Source: an uncultured Christensenellaceae bacterium
Lineage (GTDB): Bacteria; Bacillota; Clostridia; Christensenellales; UBA3700
Length of the DNA stretch: 32,998 nt
Assembly (NCBI GenBank): GCA_944381355.1
Contig: CALWKV010000041.1
Location: forward strand, 1-32,998
Direction of reading: 5' to 3'
The notes beneath the pieces are model-generated. The model was not told where the DNA came from, did not search any database, and was given only the letters and a program-made list of their open reading frames with translations. Below, in pieces: positions 1-8,792 of this stretch. Within the stretch, counting starts at the first letter, position 1; each line of letters starts with the position of its first letter. Made by a program: the position numbers and the translations under genes.

Positions 1-2319
1 TCCGCAGGTTTCGAGGTCGAGGAGATAATCGACAAGGCTTCGCAGACAAAAAACGTAGTGCTCGGCAGAATAGTAAAGCTGACAAAGCACCCCGATGCAG
101 ACAAACTGCAGATATGCGCGATCGACGTCGGACAAAAAGAGACTGTGCAGATAGTTACGGGCGCGCAGAACGTCGCGGAAGGCGATCTCGTACCCGTCGC
201 TATGGACAACTCACTTCTGCCCACGGGTCAGACAATCAAAAAAGGCAAACTGCGCGGCGTAGATTCGTGCGGCATGCTTTGCTCGGGCGAAGAACTCATG
301 CTGACTGAAGCGGACTATAAGGGCGCGAGCGTCTACGGCATACTTATCATGAACGACGAAAAGTATCCGCTCGGCACCGACATCAACGTCGTGCTGGGCA
401 ACGACGACGTTGTGCTCGATATCGGCGTTACCGCCAACAGAAGCGATTGCAACAGCGTGCTCGGTATAGCGAGAGAAGTTGCGACCGTGCTCGGAAAGCC
501 GCTCAGAATGCCCGAAATCGGCTTTGAATGCGAAGCGGACGAGGTGGGCAATTATGTTGACGTAAAAGTAGAAGACACGCAGCTTTGCCCGAGGTATATG
601 GCGGCGGCTGTACGCGACATAAAGATATGTCCGTCTGCCGAGATCATTCAGAAAAGGCTCAGAAGCGTAGGACTCAGACCGATAAGCAACTTCGTCGACA
701 TCACCAACTACGTACTCATCGAGATAGGTCAGCCCATGCACGCGTTTGACGCGGACAAGCTGTCGGGTTCAAAAATCGTCGCAAGACGCGCCGCAAACGG
801 AGAAAAGATCGTTGCGCTCGACAACAAAGAGTATACGCTCGACGATACGATGCTCGCGATATGCGACAATGACAAGCCGTGCGCGATAGCGGGCGTTATG
901 GGCGGCAACAACAGTTGCGTGGACGAAAACACTAAGGATATTATTTTTGAAAGCGCGAAATTCGCTCGCGACAATATACGCCGCACGGCGAGAACGCTCA
1001 ATCTGCATTCGGATTCTTCATTCAGATACGAGAGAGGCATCGACCTCGAAAGCCAGAGACTGGGACTTATGCGCGCGCTGACGCTCGTATACAAGTACGG
1101 TTACGGCAAGATAGCCAAGGGAGTGGTTGATTGCTGCAACGCAGACCTTACGCAAAAGATTCTGCGCGTAGATGCGTGCAGGATAGACGATATCCTCGGC
1201 ATTGTCGTGCCGCGCGATAAGATGGTGTCAATACTCAACAGCCTTCAGATTGAGACCGTCCTCGAAGGGGATACGCTTGTATGCAAGGCGCCGCTTTTCC
1301 GTGACGATATCGAGAACGCGAACGACCTCGCGGAGGAAATAATCAGGCTTTACGGCTACGACAACATCGTCGAGACCCTTATGGACAAGGGCAAACAGAC
1401 GGTGGGCGGCAAGACCGACGATCAGAAAGCGGTCGACGCTGTCAAGAACATCTGTGTCAACAACGGTTACAGCGAGACCCTGACCTATTCGTTCACCAGC
1501 CCCAGAAGTTTCGACGTACTCAGACTTTCTGCCGACGATCCCGCAAGAAAGTGCGTAACGATACTCAATCCGCTCGGCGAGGACGTCTCGGTGATGAGAA
1601 CGTCGCTTGCGTACAGCATGATGTCCGTCCTTGCGTCCAACGTGCTCAAGAGCATAAAGAGCGCGCGTTTCTTCGAGATAGCCAACGTGTATCTGCCCGA
1701 GAGCGTGCCCGTTGACAAACAGCCCGAGGAGAGAGAGCGTCTCGTCATAGGCGCTTACGGAAAAGACGAAAATTTCTATACTGTCAACGAGGTCGTAAGA
1801 GCGATAATCGCCAAGTTCGGTCTCAAGGTCAATTTCGTACGTTCACAACGTCCGTATCTTCACAGCGGCAAGAGCGCCGAAATCCTCGTGGGCAAATTCC
1901 CGATAGGTTACGTAGGAGAAGTTCATCCGTCCGTAGCTGCGTCTTTTGACGTCAAAGAGAGACTGTATATCGCGGAAATAGACATCGCTAGCATAGAAAA
2001 ATACCGCAAAAAGGGCTATAAATTCGAAGAAATAGGCAAATATCCGCCCGTAGAAAGAGACATCGCAGTTACCGTCGACGAAAGCGTTACCGCCGCGGAG
2101 ATACTCGCTTGCGTTACGAGCGCGGGCGGCTCGATGATGAAGAGTGCGCGCATATTCGACGTATACAGAAACGCGTCGATCGGTGAAAATAAAAAAAGCG
2201 TCGCCGTCAACATGGTGTTCAGGCTTGCAGACAGAACTCTGACCGACGAAGAGGTCAGTGCGAAAGTCGAACGCGTACTGACAAAACTGACATCTCAGCT
2301 CGGAGCTGCGCTCAGATAA
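1..2319 (+). CDS. pheT: Phenylalanine--tRNA ligase beta subunit, 5' end outside the window
   Basis: The beta subunit of the alpha2-beta2 enzyme that charges tRNA-Phe in the cytoplasm. The reading frame is open from base 1, so the visible 772 residues lack about 25-30 N-terminal residues of a family usually near 800. The order of domains fits PheT: an EMAP-II/OB-type tRNA-binding domain (motif HPDADKL near residue 31), the B3/B4 editing region, a B5 domain, the catalytic-like core, and a C-terminal FDX-ACB anticodon-binding domain (KYPPVERDIAV near residue 680). The GTG at 58 is an internal valine and not a start. pheS is expected just upstream. In many Clostridia a zapA gene lies between pheT and the U32 gene; here only 98 bp separate them and zapA is absent. 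Confidence 0.96.
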   Translation, partial: SAGFEVEEIIDKASQTKNVVLGRIVKLTKHPDADKLQICAIDVGQKETVQIVTGAQNVAEGDLVPVAMDNSLLPTGQTIKKGKLRGVDSCGMLCSGEELMLTEADYKGASVYGILIMNDEKYPLGTDINVVLGNDDVVLDIGVTANRSDCNSVLGIAREVATVLGKPLRMPEIGFECEADEVGNYVDVKVEDTQLCPRYMAAAVRDIKICPSAEIIQKRLRSVGLRPISNFVDITNYVLIEIGQPMHAFDADKLSGSKIVARRAANGEKIVALDNKEYTLDDTMLAICDNDKPCAIAGVMGGNNSCVDENTKDIIFESAKFARDNIRRTARTLNLHSDSSFRYERGIDLESQRLGLMRALTLVYKYGYGKIAKGVVDCCNADLTQKILRVDACRIDDILGIVVPRDKMVSILNSLQIETVLEGDTLVCKAPLFRDDIENANDLAEEIIRLYGYDNIVETLMDKGKQTVGGKTDDQKAVDAVKNICVNNGYSETLTYSFTSPRSFDVLRLSADDPARKCVTILNPLGEDVSVMRTSLAYSMMSVLASNVLKSIKSARFFEIANVYLPESVPVDKQPEERERLVIGAYGKDENFYTVNEVVRAIIAKFGLKVNFVRSQRPYLHSGKSAEILVGKFPIGYVGEVHPSVAASFDVKERLYIAEIDIASIEKYRKKGYKFEEIGKYPPVERDIAVTVDESVTAAEILACVTSAGGSMMKSARIFDVYRNASIGENKKSVAVNMVFRLADRTLTDEEVSAKVERVLTKLTSQLGAALR

Positions 2320-2343
2320 CAATATTACGACAAACGCATGGAA

Positions 2344-2366
2344 ACGCGAAAATATACTTTTCGCGT
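2344..2366. other. Perfect 9-bp inverted repeat between pheT and the U32 gene
   Basis: ACGCGAAAA and its exact complement TTTTCGCGT flank a 5-base loop (TATAC). The T residues are inside the stem and the hairpin ends in CGCGT without a following U-tract. It therefore looks more like a processing or attenuation hairpin, or an operator, than an intrinsic terminator. No promoter for the downstream gene is evident, so read-through from pheT is likely. Confidence 0.5.
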
Positions 2367-2417
2367 GACCCGATACGCTGCAAAAGCGGCGAAACAACCG
2401 AAAAGGAGAGCCCGGGC

Positions 2418-4676
2418 ATGGAACTTCTTGCACCCGTAGGAACTGTCAGATCGCTGTACGCCGCAATAAACAGCGGCGCGGACGCGGTATACCTCGGGCT
2501 GGACGGCTTCAACGCGCGCGCCAAAGCTGTCGGATTTACAAAAGAAAACATAGACGGTTATATAGATCTTTGCCACCTGCACGGGGTAAAGGTCTATATT
2601 ACTTTTAATACCGCCGTAAAAGAAAAAGAACTTGACGAGCTTGAAAGTTACGTAGCCGCCTGCACGCGCGCCGACGCATTTATCATAGAGGATCTCGGCG
2701 CCGTCGAGGTGTTCCGCAAATACGGCGTACCCCTTCACGCAAGCACGCAGATGGGCGTAAACAACCTGCAAGGCGCCTTGTTTTTGGAAAAACTCGGTTT
2801 TTCGCGCGTAGTTGTGGCGAGAGAAAGCGCAAAAGAAGATATAATTGCGATAAAGAAAAACACGGGCTTAGAAGTCGAATATTTCGTGCACGGAGCACTA
2901 TGCGTAAGTTACAGCGGGTCGTGTCTGCTGTCCTCGATGATGAGCGGAGACAGCGGGAACAGAGGAAGATGCAATCAGCCGTGCAGATTGCCGTATACGA
3001 GCAGTATTTCGGGCAAGAGCGGATATCTGCTTTCGCCGTCCGAACAATGCCTGATAACCAGACTGAAAGAGCTTGAAAAACTCGGTATAGACAGTCTGAA
3101 GATAGAGGGCAGACTCAAACAGCCGCACTACGTATCTAAGGTCGTCTCGCAGTACAGACAGGTGCTCGACGGCGCAAAAGCAGATGAAAGCAAGGTCTCG
3201 GAGTTGAAAAAAGCATTCAATCGCGGAGAATTCACCTGCGGATATATGTTCGACGACACAAGGGCGATAATGTCACCCAAAGTGCAGAGCAATATCGGCG
3301 TACCCGTAGGAAAAGTAACAGGTTCGGGCAAAAATTTTGTGAAAATAAAAGCTTATCGCCCTCTGAAAGACGGCGACGGGCTTAAATTGCTGTATAAAGG
3401 CGTAGAAGCGGGCGGCTTCGGCGTAAAAATAATTTCCGCCGACAAAAACGGCAACTATACGCTTTTTGCAAAAGAAGTTTACCCTGTGGGAGCAGAAGTC
3501 AGAATGACTCTCGACTCGCGTGACGCCGATGAGGAGATCAGGCTCAAAAAGATACCTGTAAATATGCACGTTACCATAGGGGCTGACGATACGCTCGTGC
3601 TGACCGTCGAGAAAGGGGAGACGACTTCGGTATCTACCTGTCATGTGCAGGCGGCGACGGGCAGACCGCTTACTTCCGACGAAGTCAGAGAATCTGTCGC
3701 TAAACTCGGAGAGACTGCGTTTGAATGCGCCGGCATAGACGTCGATCTCAAGGGCAGAGAAATTTTCGTGCCTCGTTCGGTCCTCAACGCTTTGAGAAGG
3801 GATGCCGTCGAAAAACTCAAAGAGGCTCTTATCGAGGATTATGAAACCCGTATGCCGAGGCTTGCAAAAGTCGAAGAAAAGGGTGGAGCGACTGCCATTG
3901 AAAAGACGGACGGCAGACGTATAATCGTCAATACCGATAACTTCGCCGTCATAAAATCGCTCCGCGACAAAAATATTGCAATAAGTTATCAAATATACGA
4001 TTTTAGCCAATTTCTTTCGCAAATAGATATATTTTTAGCCTTAATTGAGAATAATTTCAACTCATATCTTCACCTGCCTCCCGTAGTTAAAGGCGATGAA
4101 AACGCCGTTGTCGAAGATATTCTGCAAAGATGCAAAGGAAAGATCAGAGGTCTTATCTGTGAAAATTATCATGCGCTTTTCCTTGCAGAAAAGTACTCGC
4201 TCGAGAGCGTTGCGGGAATACGTCTCAACGTATACAATTCGGGCTTTCAGCGTGTGTCGGGAGTAGATTCCGTGATATTTTCTCCGGAACTGACTCTCTC
4301 CGAGATAAGGGATATCGGCACTGACGGCTTTGTCTATGCCTACGGTTATCTGCCTGTAATGACATTATGTCATTGTCCTGTGCAGGTGTCTACGGGGTGT
4401 ACTTGTGCAAACTGCGCTTATATCGGGGATTTCTGTTATCGCGATAAAAAGGCTGATTATCTCATTAAGCGCATAAGGATAAAACGCTGTTATTTCGAAC
4501 TTTTTAATCCTTCTGTCGTCGATATATCTTCAAAAGCGGATAAAATACGTTACAATTTGTATATAAATATGGTAAACTGTAATCGTGATCCTGTGCAAGT
4601 AGTCGATAGTGTGACGATCGGCGGGCAGTCAGTCAAAGGTTCTAATTGCGCTCACTTGTTCCGCGGGGTAAAATAA
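2418..4676 (+). CDS. U32 family protein with central DUF3656-like region (RlhA-like RNA hydroxylase)
   Basis: U32 proteins were named as collagenase-like peptidases, but RlhA and TrhP members are Fe-S enzymes that hydroxylate cytidine in 23S rRNA or uridine in tRNA. The length (752 aa) and a middle insert of the DUF3656 type favour the RlhA branch; this is inference. The U32 signature E-Y-F-V-H-G-A-L-C lies at residues 154-162. The four cluster-binding cysteines are C162, C169, C185 and C189 (C-x6-C-x15-C-x3-C). A C-terminal U32-like half carries a second cysteine group, C651, C653, C661, C663, C666 and C673. The start has a good AAGGAG at 2403-2408, nine bases upstream. The last 700 bp are visibly richer in A+T than the first part. 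The gene is probably co-transcribed with pheT and mutS2; the gap to mutS2 is 41 bp. Confidence 0.88.
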   Translation: MELLAPVGTVRSLYAAINSGADAVYLGLDGFNARAKAVGFTKENIDGYIDLCHLHGVKVYITFNTAVKEKELDELESYVAACTRADAFIIEDLGAVEVFRKYGVPLHASTQMGVNNLQGALFLEKLGFSRVVVARESAKEDIIAIKKNTGLEVEYFVHGALCVSYSGSCLLSSMMSGDSGNRGRCNQPCRLPYTSSISGKSGYLLSPSEQCLITRLKELEKLGIDSLKIEGRLKQPHYVSKVVSQYRQVLDGAKADESKVSELKKAFNRGEFTCGYMFDDTRAIMSPKVQSNIGVPVGKVTGSGKNFVKIKAYRPLKDGDGLKLLYKGVEAGGFGVKIISADKNGNYTLFAKEVYPVGAEVRMTLDSRDADEEIRLKKIPVNMHVTIGADDTLVLTVEKGETTSVSTCHVQAATGRPLTSDEVRESVAKLGETAFECAGIDVDLKGREIFVPRSVLNALRRDAVEKLKEALIEDYETRMPRLAKVEEKGGATAIEKTDGRRIIVNTDNFAVIKSLRDKNIAISYQIYDFSQFLSQIDIFLALIENNFNSYLHLPPVVKGDENAVVEDILQRCKGKIRGLICENYHALFLAEKYSLESVAGIRLNVYNSGFQRVSGVDSVIFSPELTLSEIRDIGTDGFVYAYGYLPVMTLCHCPVQVSTGCTCANCAYIGDFCYRDKKADYLIKRIRIKRCYFELFNPSVVDISSKADKIRYNLYINMVNCNRDPVQVVDSVTIGGQSVKGSNCAHLFRGVK

Positions 4677-4717
4677 TATCGCGCTCTCTTGCTTGCGGGC
4701 GCGCACACAGGCGGTCT

Positions 4718-7069
4718 ATGACTTCGGAAAAAGAACTCAAAGCTCTGGAATTTGACAAAATACTCAAAATATTAAGCGGATACGTCTCATCGCGACCTGC
4801 CGCAGAGCTTGTTATGAAGATAAAACCGGAAAATTCGATGCAGAAAGCCGTCGACCTTCTCGAGCGCACCGTTCAGGCGGACAGGGTATCGTATGAATTT
4901 TGTTGTTCGCCGTCATTTGCGATAGACGACGTGTCCGAGCATATCGAAGCGCTCAGAAAGGACGCGACTCTCGGGTGCAAAGCGCTGCTTCAGATCGCAG
5001 GCGTGCTGAGGTGCGCCGCCAATTTCAGACGTTCTGTTTCCAAATTGCCCGAAGGCGAATGCCCGTTGATAAAAGAATACGCAGACAATATGTTCGTTGA
5101 CGCTGAGGCTGCCAGACGGATTTCGGAATCAGTCATGAACGAAAGCGAACTCTACGACGGTGCTTCGGCAAAGCTGAGAGACATCAGGGGCGCGATCAGG
5201 CGCACCAACGACAAGATAAAGCAAAAATTAAGCGGCTATATCAGCGGAGGATATTCCAAATATCTTCAGGACAATATCGTCACAATGCGCGGTGACAGAT
5301 ACGTTATCCCGGTAAAAAGCGAGTGCCAGGGGCAGATACCGGGTCTCGTGCACGACAGATCGTCGAGCGGCGCTACGGTATTTATAGAGCCGCTTGCCGT
5401 AGTCGAACTCAACAACGAACTCAGAGGACTTCTCAGCGACGAACAGAACGAGATCGCCGAGATACTGCAATCGTTGTCCTTTATGTTGTCGCAGATAGTC
5501 GACGGCATAGAGCGGTCGTTTGAACTGATAGCTCAAGCTGACTGCGTGTTTGCAAAGGCGAGATACGCCCGCGATATAAAGGCGATTGCGCCGCTGCTGA
5601 ACGATGACGGAATAATAGAGATACGCAAAGGCAGACACCCGCTTATAGACAAAAACAAGGTCGTGCCGATCGACGTCAGACTTGGGTCGGATTTCAAAGT
5701 CCTGCTCATCACGGGACCCAACACCGGCGGCAAGACGGTCACACTCAAACTCGTAGGGCTTTTTTCGCTTATGGCAAGCTCGGGAATGTTTGTGCCTTGC
5801 GAGGAAAACAGCCGTCTCGCCGTGTTTGACGGGGTATATTGCGATATAGGCGACGAACAGAGCATAGAACAGAGCTTGTCAACTTTCTCGTCGCACATGG
5901 TCAATCTGATAAGGATCACGAGAGAGGCAGACTTCAACAGCCTTGTGCTCCTCGACGAACTGGGAGCAGGCACCGATCCCGCTGAAGGAAGCGCGCTCGC
6001 GATCGCGGTAATAGAATATCTGTTGGCAAGAAACTGCCGCTGCATCACGACCACTCACTATAACGAACTCAAAGAATATTCATATCGCGCAGAGGGCGTT
6101 TCCAATGCTTCCATGGATTTCGACGCAGATACGTTTGCGCCCGTATACAGACTTCTGATCGGCGTTTCGGGCAGTTCCAACGCTATAAAGATAGCTTCAA
6201 AACTCGGACTTCCGTCAGACATCACTAGCAGGGCGACCGCGTTGCTAAGCGACGAAAAGGTGAATTTTGACAGCATAATCGCGTCGGCTGAGAAAAGCCG
6301 CAGAGAGGCGGAAGAGAGCCGAAAACACGCGGCGGAGCTTGAAAGACAAGCGCGCGAGGAGTTGGAAAAAGCGAGGCGCGGAGCGGCAGAAGTTCAGGAA
6401 AAAAGCAAAAAACTCGATGAAAAACTCGCGAGAAAAGCTACAGAACTTCTGGGCGATTATATGGAAGAAGCCGATGAAATTATCGAACAGATGCGCGAAG
6501 ATCTGAAAAGAGGCGACGAAGCGGCGTTGTTTGATGCAAGGCGACTCAGAAAACGCCTGGAAAATGCAACAGGGAAAAGAGAAAGCGGCGAAGTCGCGGA
6601 AAAATTCGAGAGAGAGGACGGAGAAATATCTGTCGGAGACAGCGTTTTCGTTAAAAAACTCAATTCTACGGCAAAAGTCACGAGGATCGATGTCAAGAAA
6701 AAGAGATATACCGTGTCCTGCGGCAATCTGACTACGGAAATTCCTTTCTCCGACGCACGCAAAATACGTATTACGCAGGAAAAGAAAACTCTCAAAAGGC
6801 GAGTGATCCCCGATACCACCGAAGGGTGTCCGCACGAACTCAACGTGATAGGTCAGACTGTAGACGAGGCGATTTACAACGTCGAATCCTATCTTTCCAG
6901 AGCCATACTTTGCGGACTGAGAGAAGTCAGGATCGTGCACGGCAAAGGTAGCGGCGCTCTGCGTGCGGGGCTTCACTCTTATTTTTCGTCAAACCGCTCG
7001 ATCGAATCTTTCAGGCTGGGCAAGTACGGAGAGGGAGAGGACGGTGTGACGATCGTGACGCTCAAATGA
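4718..7069 (+). CDS. mutS2: MutS2 family ATPase/endonuclease with C-terminal Smr domain
   Basis: MutS2 lacks the mismatch-recognition domains of MutS. It is known as a suppressor of recombination and, in Bacillus, as a sensor of collided ribosomes that splits or cleaves them through its Smr domain. This 783-residue protein has the family's normal length. Walker A GPNTGGKT is at about 333-340, the STFSSHM signature near 388, Walker B LLDELGAGTDP at about 411-421, and TTTHY at about 444. A charged coiled coil rich in E, K, A and R follows (about 520-640), then a KOW-like segment. The Smr domain at the end contains VHGKGSGALR. The ATG at 4718 fits the usual MutS2 N-terminus; an in-frame ATG at 4646 would overlap the U32 gene and add 24 unrelated basic residues. 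Confidence 0.96.
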   Translation: MTSEKELKALEFDKILKILSGYVSSRPAAELVMKIKPENSMQKAVDLLERTVQADRVSYEFCCSPSFAIDDVSEHIEALRKDATLGCKALLQIAGVLRCAANFRRSVSKLPEGECPLIKEYADNMFVDAEAARRISESVMNESELYDGASAKLRDIRGAIRRTNDKIKQKLSGYISGGYSKYLQDNIVTMRGDRYVIPVKSECQGQIPGLVHDRSSSGATVFIEPLAVVELNNELRGLLSDEQNEIAEILQSLSFMLSQIVDGIERSFELIAQADCVFAKARYARDIKAIAPLLNDDGIIEIRKGRHPLIDKNKVVPIDVRLGSDFKVLLITGPNTGGKTVTLKLVGLFSLMASSGMFVPCEENSRLAVFDGVYCDIGDEQSIEQSLSTFSSHMVNLIRITREADFNSLVLLDELGAGTDPAEGSALAIAVIEYLLARNCRCITTTHYNELKEYSYRAEGVSNASMDFDADTFAPVYRLLIGVSGSSNAIKIASKLGLPSDITSRATALLSDEKVNFDSIIASAEKSRREAEESRKHAAELERQAREELEKARRGAAEVQEKSKKLDEKLARKATELLGDYMEEADEIIEQMREDLKRGDEAALFDARRLRKRLENATGKRESGEVAEKFEREDGEISVGDSVFVKKLNSTAKVTRIDVKKKRYTVSCGNLTTEIPFSDARKIRITQEKKTLKRRVIPDTTEGCPHELNVIGQTVDEAIYNVESYLSRAILCGLREVRIVHGKGSGALRAGLHSYFSSNRSIESFRLGKYGEGEDGVTIVTLK

Positions 7070-7542
7070 ATTCGTATTCTCTGGTATTTACTTTTGACTC
7101 AAAAAAGCCGCTCAAAACCGCCTTGCTCGTGCTTGCGCTGGGTATCGATATCGTGAATATCGCTTTTCTCGTATCGGCGATAAGCGGCGACTATATAAAA
7201 TTCGCATATCTCGGCATAGGAATACTTATCGCGGTCGCTATGAGGCTGAGTACGTTGAAGATGGTTTACAGCGTAAAATACGTTTTCAAGGACGGGCTAA
7301 GGGTGTACAAAGTATATCCGCACAAGCAGGAGACCGTATTTTTTCTCGCGGGAGAGTTCTCCTTGACGGATTGCGGCGATGGCAAAAATGCCGATCTTCT
7401 CGACGGGGCTGATAAGATGTACGTGCACGAAGGCGACGCCCGCGTATACGTTTTTTCAATGAACGGAAAGAATTACGCCCTCGCGCTCGACGACTATATG
7501 CTTGCGCTTGTATTGTCTTTTTACGGCAAGAAAGCCGAGTGA
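7066..7542 (+). CDS. Small membrane protein of unknown function
   Basis: I do not recognise this family. The 158-residue product starts with a short polar segment, then two hydrophobic helices at about residues 17-38 and 45-60 separated by a short polar turn. A soluble C-terminal part of about 95 residues follows, with alternating hydrophobic and charged residues suggesting beta structure. The layout resembles small bacterial proteins with two helices followed by a PH-like (bPH) domain, but that is a guess. The start codon overlaps the mutS2 stop (ATGA at 7066), so it is translationally coupled to mutS2 and almost certainly a real gene. A new promoter begins about 45 bp after its stop. Confidence 0.8.
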   Translation: MNSYSLVFTFDSKKPLKTALLVLALGIDIVNIAFLVSAISGDYIKFAYLGIGILIAVAMRLSTLKMVYSVKYVFKDGLRVYKVYPHKQETVFFLAGEFSLTDCGDGKNADLLDGADKMYVHEGDARVYVFSMNGKNYALALDDYMLALVLSFYGKKAE

Positions 7543-7587
7543 TGTGACAAACGTCGGATCGAAGCATCTTTCTGCGCGCGCGAACGC

Positions 7588-7616
7588 TTGCGACTATACG
7601 CTTTCTGTGATAGAAT
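7588..7616 (+). promoter_or_regulatory. Sigma-A-type promoter for the cysteine desulfurase-thiI operon
   Basis: TTGCGA at 7588-7593 and TAGAAT at 7611-7616 are separated by exactly 17 bases, and TGA directly precedes the -10 as an extended -10 element. Transcription should start near 7623, leaving a leader of about 23 nt that includes the AAGGTG ribosome binding site at 7635-7640. Confidence 0.75.
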
Positions 7617-7645
7617 TATTCGAAAGAAACGATCAAGGTGTAAAG

Positions 7646-8791
7646 ATGATTTATCTCGACAACGCCGCGACGACGGCAATGTTTTCTCAATGTCTCGATA
7701 TCTATAAAAAATACGCGGTGGACGAATACTTTAATCCGTCCGCTCTGTACGCGCCTGCGCTGACCGCCGCTAAAGCGGTGAAGTGCGCGAGAGAACAGAT
7801 CGCAAAAGCGCTCGGTTGTGCCTCCGATAACGTGGTATTTACGGCTTCAGGCAGCGAATCGGACAATTTTGCGATAACTTACGGCACGCGCCGCAAAAAA
7901 GGCAAGATCATTGTTTCCGCTACGGAGCACGCCGCCGTGTTCAACTGCGCCAAGGCTTTTGCGGAATCGAGAGGATATACTTTCGTCGTCGCTCCTTGCG
8001 ACAATTACGGCAGGGTGAAAAACGACGAGTTCGTCAAATTGCTTGATGAAGAAGTGGCTTTTGTATCGGTCATGCACGTATGCAACGAGACAGGCGCGCT
8101 CAACGATATAAAATCGCTTTGCGCAGAAGTCAGAAAGCGTTGCCCCGACGCGGTCTTTCACAGCGACGGCGTGCAGGCGTTCTGCAAACTGAAATTCAGC
8201 GTAAAAGATCTCGGTGTGGATCTTTACTCTGTCAGCGGACACAAGATACACGCTCCCAAGGGCGTCGGCGCGCTGTATATCTCGCCCAAACTCAATCTGC
8301 ACCCGTTCATATACGGCGGCGGACAGGAGAGAAATCTCCGCTCTGGCACGGAGAACGTTGCGGGTATATGCGCGTTCGGCTATGCGGCGGAGAGAATGAA
8401 TGCAGAAGTCGCTAAGACTTTTGAAAGACAAAAGAAGTTGCAGAAAAAACTGACGGACAGACTCACGTCGGAATACGGCGGTTTTGTCAGGATAAACACC
8501 GACGTCGAGCGGAGCGGCAGCAATATCGTCAGTTTCTCGATGAACGGAATACGCGGAGAGGTCATGTTGCATTTCCTTGAAAGCAGAGGCATCATCGTTG
8601 GCACGGGCAGCGCGTGTTCGTCAAAGAAGGCGGCGGAAAGGATACCCGCGGCGCTCGGTCTCAACGGAGCGTATTCTGAAGGAACTCTCAGGATCAGCTT
8701 TGACGAAACCACTTCCGAAAGCGATATCGACGCGCTTCTCGCCGCGTTTGCAGACGGCGTAAAATTACTTGGAAAATACAGGAGAATATGA
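7646..8791 (+). CDS. Cysteine desulfurase (NifS/IscS class V aminotransferase; ThiI partner)
   Basis: A PLP enzyme that takes sulfur from L-cysteine as an enzyme-bound persulfide. The N-terminus MIYLDNAATT is typical. The PLP-binding lysine is K200 in SGHK and the persulfide cysteine is C324 in GSAC; H94 in TEH is the usual PLP-stacking histidine. The length (381 aa) is normal. The ATG at 7646 has AAGGTG five bases upstream; an in-frame start at 7502 would lie inside the previous gene and before the promoter. The stop lies one base before the thiI start. In Bacillus subtilis the desulfurase NifZ sits next to thiI and passes sulfur directly to it, so the same dedicated role in tRNA 4-thiouridine synthesis is inferred here. 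Confidence 0.95.
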   Translation: MIYLDNAATTAMFSQCLDIYKKYAVDEYFNPSALYAPALTAAKAVKCAREQIAKALGCASDNVVFTASGSESDNFAITYGTRRKKGKIIVSATEHAAVFNCAKAFAESRGYTFVVAPCDNYGRVKNDEFVKLLDEEVAFVSVMHVCNETGALNDIKSLCAEVRKRCPDAVFHSDGVQAFCKLKFSVKDLGVDLYSVSGHKIHAPKGVGALYISPKLNLHPFIYGGGQERNLRSGTENVAGICAFGYAAERMNAEVAKTFERQKKLQKKLTDRLTSEYGGFVRINTDVERSGSNIVSFSMNGIRGEVMLHFLESRGIIVGTGSACSSKKAAERIPAALGLNGAYSEGTLRISFDETTSESDIDALLAAFADGVKLLGKYRRI

Positions 8792-8792
8792 G

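Noticed and set aside
2344..2366. Intrinsic terminator between pheT and the U32 gene
   Set aside because: The T residues are inside the stem and are followed by CGCGT, so no U-tract exists at the hairpin base.
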